Origin: Cyanobacteria bacterium UBA791
GTDB lineage: Bacteria; Cyanobacteriota; Vampirovibrionia; Gastranaerophilales; Gastranaerophilaceae
NCBI GenBank assembly: GCA_002297005.1
Contig: DBIX01000075.1
Span: forward strand, 1 to 10,821
Length of the DNA stretch: 10,821 nt
Direction: 5' to 3'
This document shows, piece after piece, positions 1-6,676 of the stretch. A program made the position numbers and the translations under genes. Below the pieces are notes generated by a model, which was not told where the DNA came from, ran no database searches, and worked only from the letters and a program-made list of their open reading frames with translations. How positions within the stretch are numbered: the stretch's first letter is position 1; each line of letters starts with the position of its first letter.

Positions 1-40
1 ATAATATATATATAGTAATTCTGATTATTGGGGAGAAATT

Positions 41-2516
41 ATGGAGAATAATGAAGGTTCAACACCTACAATGAATACAACTGTAGAACAAAATTATGAT
101 GCAAGTAACATCCGTGTTCTAGAGGGTTTAGAAGCAGTTAGAATGCGTCCTGGGATGTATATCGGTTCAACATCTCAAAGAGGTTTACACCATTGTATTT
201 ACGAAATCGTGGACAACTCTATTGACGAATCTCTAGCTGGATATTGTACAGAAATTAGAGTAAAAATTAATACAGATAATTCTATTACTGTTGAAGATAA
301 CGGTCGTGGTATTCCTGTTGACATCAAACCTGATTCTGGTAAATCAGCGTTAGAAATCGTACACACAGTACTTCACGCAGGTGGTAAATTCGGTGATGGT
401 GGTTATAAAGTATCAGGCGGTCTTCACGGCGTAGGTGCATCAGTTGTAAACGCATTATCTGAAAAAATGGTTGTTGAAGTTTCAAGAAACGGCTGGGTTC
501 ACAAACAAGAATACTTAAGAGGTGAACCAACTACTGCTGTTGAAAAAATTAAAGAAACTGATAAAACTGGTACAAAAACTAGATTTTGGCCAGACCCTGA
601 AATCTTTACAGAAACAATTGTTGTAGATAAAGACGTTATCGCAAGTAGATTAAGAGAAATGGCATTTTTGAATAAAGGTTTAAAAATCGTTTTCATCGAC
701 GGCAAAACAAACGAAGAAGAAACTTTCCACTACGAGGGTGGGATTGCAGAATACGTTTTATTCTTAAACAAAAACAAAACTGTTATGTTTGAAGAACCTA
801 TTTACATCGACAAAATGGTTGATGGCTTGAGAGTTGAAGTTGCTATGCAATACACAGATGCATATAGCGAAAACATTTTATCTTTCGCAAACAACATCAA
901 CACACACAGCGGTGGTACTCACTTAACTGGTTTTAGAAACGGTATTACTCGTGTATTAAACGATTATGCACGTAAAAATAACATTTTAAAAGATTCTGAA
1001 CAAAACCTAACAGGTGAAGACGTTAGAGAAGGTTTAACAGCTATTGTCAGCGTAAAAATCCCTAACCCTGAATTTGAGGGTCAAACAAAAGAAAAACTTG
1101 GTAGCCAAGAGGCTATGGGTGCTGTTCAAGATTCTATCAGAGATAAATTCCAAGAATGGTTAGAATTTAATCCAAAAATTGCTAAAACAATTATTGAAAA
1201 AACTCTTCAAGCTCAACGTGCTAGAGAAGCTGCAAGAAAAGCAAGAGAGTTAACAAGAAGAAAAACTGTTTTAGAAAACTCAACTCTTCCTGGTAAATTA
1301 GCAGACTGTTCTAACAGAGAACCTGAAAAATGCGAAATCTTCCTAGTCGAAGGTGATTCAGCTGGTGGTTCTGCTAAACAAGGTAGAAATAGAATGTTCC
1401 AAGCTATCTTACCTTTAAGAGGTAAAATCTTGAACGTAGAAAAAGCTCGTTTAGATAGAATTTATGGTAACAACGAAATTCAATCAATGGTTCAAGCTTT
1501 TGGTGTAACAATCAGCAGAAACCCAGATGAAGTAAGCTTAGAAAAATTAAGATACCACAAAATTATCATCATGACCGATGCCGATGTTGACGGTGCACAC
1601 ATCAGAACCTTGATGTTAACATTCTTCTTCAGATATTGTAGACCATTAATTGAAGAAGGTTATGTTTATATCGCTCAACCACCTCTATTCAAGATTACTC
1701 AAGGTAAAACAAGCGAATACTTATTCGATGATAAAGCTTTAGATAAAATGCTTAAAGAAAGAGGTATCAAAAACTTATCTTTAAGAGATAAAACTGGTTC
1801 AAAAGTAAAATCAGGCGACGAATTAGCGACATTACTTCATAACATGGCGGGTTACTATGGTGGTTGCAACAACCCTGTATTAGCTTTAATTCCGCAAGTT
1901 ATGATTAGAGGCTTAATCCGTTCTGAAATTCAACCAGAGGATTTTGAAGATCAAGCTAAAATGAATACACATCTTGAATACTTGCAACACTATTTGAAAG
2001 ACCACGCAGAAAATTATGGTATTTCAGATGCAAAAGATTATGTATTGAAATTAAATTATAATCCTGAAAATTCAAGATATACTCTAAGATTAAACATTAG
2101 TGATATTGATTATGTAAACATCACTCCAAGCGTTATTAAGAGTTCTGAATACAAAAAAGTTAAACATACTTATCCATTAATCAGAGATTTCTTAATAGAA
2201 GAAGAAAAATTGTTAATATTAGAAACAGATACAGAACAAATCGAAATCACATCACCAGACCAATTACAAAAAATCGTTGACGATAGAGGTCAAAAAGGTT
2301 TAACTATCCAACGTTTCAAAGGTCTTAGGTGAAATGATGCCAGAACAACTTTGGGAAACAACAATGAATCCGGCTTCAAGAACTTTATTAAAAGTAAACA
2401 TTGAAGATGCTATGCTTTGTGACCAATTGTTCGACGTCTTAATGGGCGACAAAGTTGAACCTCGTAGAGATTTCATTGAATCTCACGCAGTATACGCAAC
2501 TAATATTGATACATAG
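41..2516 (+). CDS. gyrB: DNA gyrase subunit B, whole gene with a +1 frame disruption near the 3' end
   Basis: This is the ATPase and Toprim subunit of DNA gyrase, which partners with GyrA to introduce negative supercoils. The first frame (41-2332) gives 763 residues. It has a GHKL ATPase domain with EIVDNSIDE (Asn59 binds Mg-ATP) and the GLHGVGASVVNALS ATP lid, a transducer domain with QTKEKLGS, and a Toprim domain with LVEGDSAGGSAKQG (catalytic Glu437) and DADVD (Asp513, 515, 517). About 190 residues lie between PPLFKI and QRFKGL, which matches the Gram-negative type of insert known from E. coli. The frame then stops (TGA 2330-2332) inside the invariant RFKGLGEMMPEQLWETTMNP block. The missing C-terminus (EMMPEQLWETTMNP to the AANIDI-like end) continues in the +1 frame to 2516. 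Skipping A2327 gives 824 residues, close to the 804 of E. coli. The start ATG41 has a GGGGAG ribosome-binding site at 30-35. ATG71 is a weaker alternative. The adk gene follows after 30 bases. Confidence 0.95.
2321..2337 (+). other. frame disruption in gyrB: candidate +1 frameshift site CTT-AGG-T, or a one-base insertion error
   Basis: In the first frame the codons are GGT CTT AGG TGA. Leaving out A2327 restores GGT CTT GGT GAA ATG ATG, which is exactly the conserved Gly-Leu-Gly-Glu-Met-Met. CTT-AGG followed by a pyrimidine is the form of the yeast Ty1 +1 site (CTT-AGG-C), where a slow AGG codon lets the peptidyl-tRNA slip. I found no other in-frame AGG in the genes of this window, where arginine is AGA or CGN, so AGG could well be slow here. 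A stop codon follows directly. A base-calling or assembly insertion would give the same picture. Confidence 0.8.
2327..2339 (+). promoter_or_regulatory. internal Shine-Dalgarno-like AGGTGA before ATG-ATG in gyrB
   Basis: AGGTGA (2327-2332) matches the extended anti-Shine-Dalgarno complement (GGAGGTGATC) over six bases. It sits directly before ATG 2334 and ATG 2337. For ATG 2337 the aligned spacing is close to optimal. In principle it could restart translation after the TGA stop and yield a separate 59-60 residue C-terminal fragment. Most of it is forced by the conserved Gly-Glu-Met-Met codons, so its presence may be coincidence. Confidence 0.3.
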
Positions 2517-2546
2517 TGTTTATTTAAAAGAAAGAGGGACAAAAAA

Positions 2547-3203
2547 ATGAAAAAAGAATTAATATTTCTTGGACCACCAGCATGTGGTAAAGGTACTCAA
2601 ACAAGTAAATTATCAGAATACTTAAACTTTCCACATGTTGATACAGGTTCTTTATTAAGAGCTGCTGTTAAAAATAAAACTCCAGAAGGTGTTACAGCTG
2701 AAGGTTACATGTCAAAAGGTCAATTAGTACCAGTTGAAGTTGTTGCAGCTATCATCAAAAGAAGACTTGCAGAACCTGATTGTGCTAACGGATACGTTTT
2801 AGACGGTTTTCCAAGAAGCGTTGAACAAGCTGGCATGTTAGAAGAAATCAACAAAGAAATCGACAAAGAAGATGCTGAATTTAGAGCTGTTTACTTCGAC
2901 ATCGATACAGAATTGTTAATTGAAAGAATTGTTAACAGAAAATCTTGCCCAAAATGTGGTGAAATTTACAACATGAAATTCAAAGCTCCAAAAGATGGCG
3001 TTCATTGTGACAAATGTGGCGAAGAATTAACTCAAAGAAAAGACGATACAGAAGAAATCGCAAGAGCTAGATTTGACACTTATAACAAAGAAACTGCACC
3101 TTTAACAGCTTATTATGAATCAAAAGGCGTTCTTAGAAAAATCGATGCTAATGGTTCAATCGACGAAGTTTGGGAAAGATTACTTCACGCAGTTAATGAC
3201 TAA
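2547..3203 (+). CDS. adk: adenylate kinase, zinc-binding LID type
   Basis: This 218-residue cytosolic kinase interconverts ATP plus AMP with two ADP. The N-terminal P-loop is GPPACGKGT at residues 9-17. The AMP-binding segment follows with TGSLLRAAV (Arg38) and DGFPRSVEQA (86-95). The LID domain carries four cysteines as C-P-K-C (134, 137) and C-D-K-C (154, 157), the pattern of structural zinc in Gram-positive and many other adenylate kinases. RKDD and the ARARFDTYNKETAPL segment complete the family signature. Length is normal. ATG2547 has a GAGGG ribosome-binding site at 2534-2538. The gene starts 30 bases after gyrB with no terminator between, so they are probably one transcript. The P-loop has Ala-Cys where Gly-Ala or Gly-Ser is usual, a mild oddity. 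Confidence 0.96.
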   Translation: MKKELIFLGPPACGKGTQTSKLSEYLNFPHVDTGSLLRAAVKNKTPEGVTAEGYMSKGQLVPVEVVAAIIKRRLAEPDCANGYVLDGFPRSVEQAGMLEEINKEIDKEDAEFRAVYFDIDTELLIERIVNRKSCPKCGEIYNMKFKAPKDGVHCDKCGEELTQRKDDTEEIARARFDTYNKETAPLTAYYESKGVLRKIDANGSIDEVWERLLHAVND

Positions 3204-3222
3204 TTTTTAAATTATCAATAAT

Positions 3223-3252
3223 AAAAGAGAGTTAGCGATAACTCTCTTTTTT
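3223..3252 (+). terminator. Rho-independent terminator after adk
   Basis: A perfect 12-base inverted repeat (3223-3234 with 3239-3250) encloses the four-base loop GCGA, a GNRA tetraloop. The 3' arm runs into TTTTTT (3247-3252). It begins 19 bases after the adk stop codon and ends the gyrB-adk transcript. Confidence 0.9.
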
Positions 3253-3272
3253 GTTTTAAAACCTTTACAGAT

Positions 3273-3302
3273 TTGCAAAAGGGTAAAAAGATATGGTATT
3301 CT
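3273..3302 (+). promoter_or_regulatory. probable sigma-70-type promoter of map
   Basis: TTGCAA (3273-3278) and TATTCT (3297-3302) are separated by 18 bases. The -10 is preceded by TG with one base between (3294-3296), an extended -10. It lies just after the adk terminator, and the start would fall near 3308-3310, giving a leader of about 16 bases that contains the ribosome-binding site. Confidence 0.45.
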
Positions 3303-3309
3303 AGTAAAA

Positions 3310-3327
3310 AAGGTAGGTTTTATTATG
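3310..3327 (+). promoter_or_regulatory. ribosome-binding region of map (AAGGTAGG)
   Basis: AAGGTAGG precedes the ATG of map. A similar AAGGTAG box with the same TATTATG ending precedes the gene at 6677. Nine bases here (3311-3319, AGGTAGGTT) are perfectly complementary to AACCTACCT in the candidate small RNA at the right end of the window (minus strand, 10673-10665). Confidence 0.5.
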
Positions 3328-4080
3328 ATTAAAAGAAAATCAAGAGATGAAATAAAAAGAATGAAAAAAGCAGGACATATCGTAGCTTTAGTTCATGCGG
3401 AAATGAAAGATAAAATTAAAGCTGGTATGTCAACAAAAGATTTAGACGATATAGCTATGGACGTAATCCATAAAAACAAAGCTATTCCTACTTTTTTAGG
3501 ATATAACGGGTTTCCAGCAAGTATTTGTACATCTATAAATGAACAAATCGTACACGGTATTCCATCAAAAGATGTTATTCTTCAAGAGGGTGACATAATT
3601 AGTGTTGACGTTGGTGCAACTTATGGTGGACTCGTTGGCGATAGTGCTTGGACTTATCCAGTTGGCGAGATTTCTGATGAGAAAAAACATTTGTTGAAAA
3701 TCACAGAAGAAGCTTTATTTGCAGGCTTAGCATTTATGAAAGACGGTTGCGTACTTGATGATGTTTCTAGTGCTATCGAAAAAGTTGCAAACAGAGAAAA
3801 ACTTGGCATCGTTAGACAATACGGTGGTCATGGTGTAGGTCATGTTATGCATGAAGAACCATTTGTATTCAACTATAGCGTAGGTGACAACCTATTATTA
3901 AAAAGTGGCATGACTATCGCAATTGAACCAATGTTAAATTTAGGTGGCGATGATGTTATTGTTATGCCAGACGGCTGGACTGTTGTAACCAAGGATGGCA
4001 AAGCCTCTGCACACTTTGAACATACAACTTTAGTTACAGAAGATGGACCTGAAATCTTAACTAAATTAATGGAAGAATAA
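3325..4080 (+). CDS. map: methionine aminopeptidase, type I
   Basis: This 251-residue cytosolic dimetal enzyme removes the initiator methionine from new proteins. The five metal ligands of the pita-bread fold are visible: Asp95 (ISVDVGA), Asp106 (VGDSAWT), His169 (YGGHGVGHVMHEEP), Glu201 (TIAIEPM) and Glu232 (HFEHT). The conserved His77 (IVHGIP) is present. Length is normal for the short type I form, with no N-terminal zinc-finger or SH3 extension. ATG3325 has an AGGTAGG ribosome-binding site at 3311-3317, seven bases upstream. The gene lies behind a terminator and a probable promoter of its own. The next gene starts 77 bases downstream with no convincing terminator between, so read-through into motA is possible. 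Confidence 0.96.
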   Translation: MIKRKSRDEIKRMKKAGHIVALVHAEMKDKIKAGMSTKDLDDIAMDVIHKNKAIPTFLGYNGFPASICTSINEQIVHGIPSKDVILQEGDIISVDVGATYGGLVGDSAWTYPVGEISDEKKHLLKITEEALFAGLAFMKDGCVLDDVSSAIEKVANREKLGIVRQYGGHGVGHVMHEEPFVFNYSVGDNLLLKSGMTIAIEPMLNLGGDDVIVMPDGWTVVTKDGKASAHFEHTTLVTEDGPEILTKLMEE

Positions 4081-4098
4081 TACTCTTATATGATTTTA

Positions 4099-4142
4099 TA
4101 ATCTACTAAATATAGTTAAATATAAAATATAATAGTAGATTA
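4099..4142. repeat. 10-base inverted repeat upstream of motA, possible operator
   Basis: TAATCTACTA (4099-4108) and TAGTAGATTA (4133-4142) are perfect inverted copies separated by 24 AT-rich bases. A TATAAT box (4128-4133) touches the right arm. There is no T-run after the right arm, so this is not a standard terminator. It could be an operator over the motA promoter or an mRNA hairpin just before the ribosome-binding site at 4148-4151. Confidence 0.45.
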
Positions 4143-4157
4143 ATAGTGGAGCGTAAA

Positions 4158-4907
4158 ATGGATATTTTTGCAGTTATCGGATTATTTTTCGGTATTACAT
4201 TTATTTTAATAGGTCAAGCATTAGAGGGTGGTAACTTAGGACAGTTATTACAAATTACAGCTGCCTTTATCGTATTCGGAGGTACAGGTGGTGCTGTAAT
4301 TTTGAGTTTTCCACCTCACATCTTAAAACTTGCCTTTTCATTTATTAAATATGTATTTTTCCCTCCAAAAGTTGATATGCCAGCATTAGTAAAAGAAATT
4401 GTAAATTTCGCAACTAAAGCAAGAAAAGAGGGTGTTATCGTACTTGAAAAAGAAGCAAAATACGCATCTGATCCAATTTTAACAATGGGTTTAGAAGCAG
4501 TTGCCGATGGTGCTGATCCAACATTGGTTCAAACAATGATGGAAAACCAAATTGCACAATTAGATGCAAGAGTAACGGCAGCATCTAAAGTATTTGAATC
4601 TGGTGGTGGTTATTCACCAACACTAGGTATCATCGGTGCGGTTATGGGTCTTATCCAAGTAATGCAGAATTTATCTGACCCAACTGCGTTAGGTGCTGGT
4701 ATTGCCGTAGCGTTCGTTGCTACAATTTATGGTTTGTTTGCTGCAAACTTATTGCTAATTCCTTTTAGTACTCGTATTAAAGTTAACTTTGCAAAAGTAT
4801 TTACAGCAAAAGAACTTATGGTAGAGGGTGTTCTTTCTATTCAAGCTGGTGAATCTCCTGCCTTGATTGAAAGAAAATTAAATTCATTTATGTTGGAAGA
4901 AAAATAA
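4158..4907 (+). CDS. motA: flagellar motor stator protein MotA (MotA/TolQ/ExbB family)
   Basis: MotA and MotB form the inner-membrane ion channel that pushes on the flagellar rotor. This protein of 249 residues has four hydrophobic segments: about 3-20, 31-51, 153-171 and 180-203. A large cytoplasmic loop lies between segments two and three, with charged residues of the type that contacts FliG (TKARKEGVIVLEKEA, 87-101). The conserved prolines are Pro154 (GYSPTLGIIGAVMGL) and Pro202 (LLLIPFSTRIK). I chose ATG4158 because GGAG (4148-4151) lies six bases upstream. An upstream GTG at 4146 would add only MERK and would itself overlap that site. The motB gene starts one base after the stop. The ion used (H+ or Na+) cannot be told from the sequence. 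Confidence 0.93.
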   Translation: MDIFAVIGLFFGITFILIGQALEGGNLGQLLQITAAFIVFGGTGGAVILSFPPHILKLAFSFIKYVFFPPKVDMPALVKEIVNFATKARKEGVIVLEKEAKYASDPILTMGLEAVADGADPTLVQTMMENQIAQLDARVTAASKVFESGGGYSPTLGIIGAVMGLIQVMQNLSDPTALGAGIAVAFVATIYGLFAANLLLIPFSTRIKVNFAKVFTAKELMVEGVLSIQAGESPALIERKLNSFMLEEK

Positions 4908-4908
4908 T

Positions 4909-5958
4909 ATGGCAAAGAAGAAAAAACCGCCTGAACATGAAAATTTGGAAAGATGGTTGGTATCATACGCCGACTTCATCACGTTATTGTTTGCAACCTT
5001 TGTTGTATTATATGCGTTGTCACAAGTTGATATTTCTGAATATATAAAGTTAGAAGAAGCTATGAAATCAGCTTTTAGCCCATCTTCATTAATGGAATCA
5101 ATGGATTCGTTCTTAGATAATACTAAATCAGAATCTCCAGTTGATGCTAAAAGTGCAGATTCAGTTGTTTCACCTTTAATGCTTGAATATATGAGTCCAG
5201 CTTATGAACAACGTTCTTATGAAGAAATTGATAAAGAAATAAAAGATGCGACTAAAAAAGGTGAACTTGAGGGTGTAAAATCAGAAATTACGGATAAAGG
5301 TTTATTAATTACCTTTAATGAAGATTTAATATTCAACCCAGGTTCTGCGACTTTAACACCAAAAGCATTAGCAACTTTAAATAAAGTTGGTGTAATGATT
5401 ACAGAAAAATTTGTTCTTCACTATATTAGAGTTGAGGGTCACACAGATAATTCACCTATTATGTCCTTTGTATTCCCATCAAATTGGGAATTATCATCAG
5501 CACGTTCTAGTGCTATCATAAGACATTTAATTGGTCAATTTAAACTTACTCCAGGATTATTTACTGCGGTAGGTTATGGTGACACAAGACCTTTAGCTGA
5601 TAACAAAACTCCAGCTGGTAAAGCAAAAAATAGACGTGTAGAAATTTTAATTTTAAGAAACAAATATAAACAAATGGAAAATCCTCAAATTGATTTGCTA
5701 AAAATGAGCAAGGCAGAACAAGAGAAATTCCAAGCAGAGAGAATGCATACAATTAAAAGATTAAAAGGTCTTTCTGAAGCAGCTAAAAATCTTGCAGAGG
5801 GAGATTTAGAAGCAGAAAAGAATGCAATTATGATGAAGGACAAGTCTACTGAAACTATGCAATTAAATCCTGGAAATAAAATGTTGTATAATCAAGATTT
5901 AGCACCAGTTAACGTTATTGATTCAAAAACATTTGATATTGATTTCCAAGAAGATTAA
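4909..5958 (+). CDS. motB: flagellar motor stator protein MotB with a C-terminal extension
   Basis: MotB is the peptidoglycan-anchored partner of MotA. At 349 residues it begins with a basic cytoplasmic tip (AKKKKPP). A single membrane helix (about 18-39, SYADFITLLFATFVVLYALS) follows, with the ion-binding Asp22. A plug/linker region runs from about 45 to 135. An OmpA-like peptidoglycan-binding domain occupies about 140-250 (VEGHTDNSPI, SNWELSSARS, VGYGDTRPLADN, NRRVEILIL). About 95 hydrophilic residues follow the OmpA domain, longer than the tail of typical MotB. ATG4909 is one base after the motA stop, with GGAAG in the end of motA as ribosome-binding site, so the two are translationally coupled. 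A conserved downstream gene starts eight bases after the stop. Confidence 0.93.
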   Translation: MAKKKKPPEHENLERWLVSYADFITLLFATFVVLYALSQVDISEYIKLEEAMKSAFSPSSLMESMDSFLDNTKSESPVDAKSADSVVSPLMLEYMSPAYEQRSYEEIDKEIKDATKKGELEGVKSEITDKGLLITFNEDLIFNPGSATLTPKALATLNKVGVMITEKFVLHYIRVEGHTDNSPIMSFVFPSNWELSSARSSAIIRHLIGQFKLTPGLFTAVGYGDTRPLADNKTPAGKAKNRRVEILILRNKYKQMENPQIDLLKMSKAEQEKFQAERMHTIKRLKGLSEAAKNLAEGDLEAEKNAIMMKDKSTETMQLNPGNKMLYNQDLAPVNVIDSKTFDIDFQED

Positions 5959-5966
5959 GGATAAAT

Positions 5967-6563
5967 ATGAAATACTATATCGGGCTTGCAATGGGTCCAG
6001 CCTCAACTGTTGAAACAGGTTTAGCAGTAATCGAGGATACAGGAAAAATTATACTTATAGATAAATTATTCAAAGTTAAAGATATTCAATTTTTCTTTGA
6101 CAATTATTCATCGTTGAAAAATTCTGTAATTTGTATATCACTACCTTGGGATAATTCAATGCTTGAGGGTAAGTGGAGAATTTTGTCAAAACCTTATCAA
6201 CAAGTGGCAACGAATAAACACATGCCAAATAGAGAAAACTGGACGCAACGTTATACAAAAAGAGGTTGCGAATATTTTAAAGACTTAAACAACAAAGGCA
6301 TTGATATTGTTCGTACAGAATTGTATTTAGCAAGACAAACCTTAAATTTGAGTTCATATTTTAAAGAAAGAACTCCAGCAGATTGTAAATTCTTACAAAC
6401 TACATTAAAACTTGAGCATGGATTTGAAGAAATCCCTACAAATATGATGCCCGCTGCACAATTAGAGGCTTTGGTATGTGCTTTGATTGCAAAAAAATAC
6501 GATACAGATAAAGAACATACAAAAGAACTTTTTGAATTTTATGGGCTAAAAACCGTAATTTAA
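5967..6563 (+). CDS. uncharacterised protein with a probable RNase H-like fold (DUF429-like)
   Basis: I do not recognise this 198-residue protein with certainty. Its pattern resembles RNase H-like predicted nucleases such as DUF429. An opening strand and turn (YYIGLAMGP, 3-11) is followed by strands TGLAVIE and KIILIDKLF, then ICISLPW (55-61), at the place where that fold has an internal strand ending in Leu-Pro. A C-terminal helix AAQLEALVCALIAKKY (163-178) recalls the DALVCAYTA-type helix. The first-strand aspartate expected in an active enzyme is missing (Gly-Leu-Ala-Met-Gly), so catalysis is doubtful. It has no signal peptide or membrane segment. ATG5967 has AAGGAT overlapping the motB stop codon, and the gap is eight bases, so it is very likely co-transcribed and coupled with motAB. 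A role in motility is only inferred from this position. Confidence 0.75.
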   Translation: MKYYIGLAMGPASTVETGLAVIEDTGKIILIDKLFKVKDIQFFFDNYSSLKNSVICISLPWDNSMLEGKWRILSKPYQQVATNKHMPNRENWTQRYTKRGCEYFKDLNNKGIDIVRTELYLARQTLNLSSYFKERTPADCKFLQTTLKLEHGFEEIPTNMMPAAQLEALVCALIAKKYDTDKEHTKELFEFYGLKTVI

Positions 6564-6573
6564 CGGCATTTTT
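6548..6573 (+). terminator. weak terminator-like hairpin after the motAB cluster
   Basis: CCGT (6553-6556) pairs with ACGG (6563-6566) across a six-base loop. It is flanked by AAAAA on the left and TTTTT on the right, with a two-base bulge. The stem is short and overlaps the stop codon of the preceding gene, so termination would be partial at best. Confidence 0.3.
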
Positions 6574-6609
6574 AATTATGTAAAACTTTCTTAACATTTC
6601 AGCAAAAAT

Positions 6610-6638
6610 TTGGCAAAAAAAAACAATTTTAATACTTT
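6610..6638 (+). promoter_or_regulatory. possible promoter of the HEAT-like gene
   Basis: TTGGCA (6610-6615) matches the -35 consensus in five of six bases. It is followed 17 bases later by TACTTT (6633-6638), a poor -10 match. The 113-base gap between genes is long enough for a separate promoter. Confidence 0.25.
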
Positions 6639-6676
6639 AAATTATTGTAAGTGTGTAAGAAAGGTAGAATTGTATT

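Noticed and set aside
324..705. Minus-strand open frames inside gyrB
   Set aside because: They lie opposite strongly conserved gyrase coding sequence, with no ribosome-binding site or recognisable product, so they are shadows.
2334..2516. The 60-codon frame after gyrB as an independent gene
   Set aside because: Its sequence is the ordinary GyrB C-terminus, so it is treated as part of gyrB, with independent start kept only as a low-ranked alternative.
4146..4157. GTG start adding MERK to MotA
   Set aside because: The GTG overlaps the GGAG that serves ATG4158, and the family normally begins near MDIFAVIG.
4081..4157. Flagellar sigma-28 promoter before motA
   Set aside because: No GCCGATAA-like -10 with a TAAA -35 can be found in the gap.
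5561..6258. Minus-strand open frames inside motB and the 5967 gene
   Set aside because: Their composition is that of antisense AT-rich coding sequence, and no motifs are visible.
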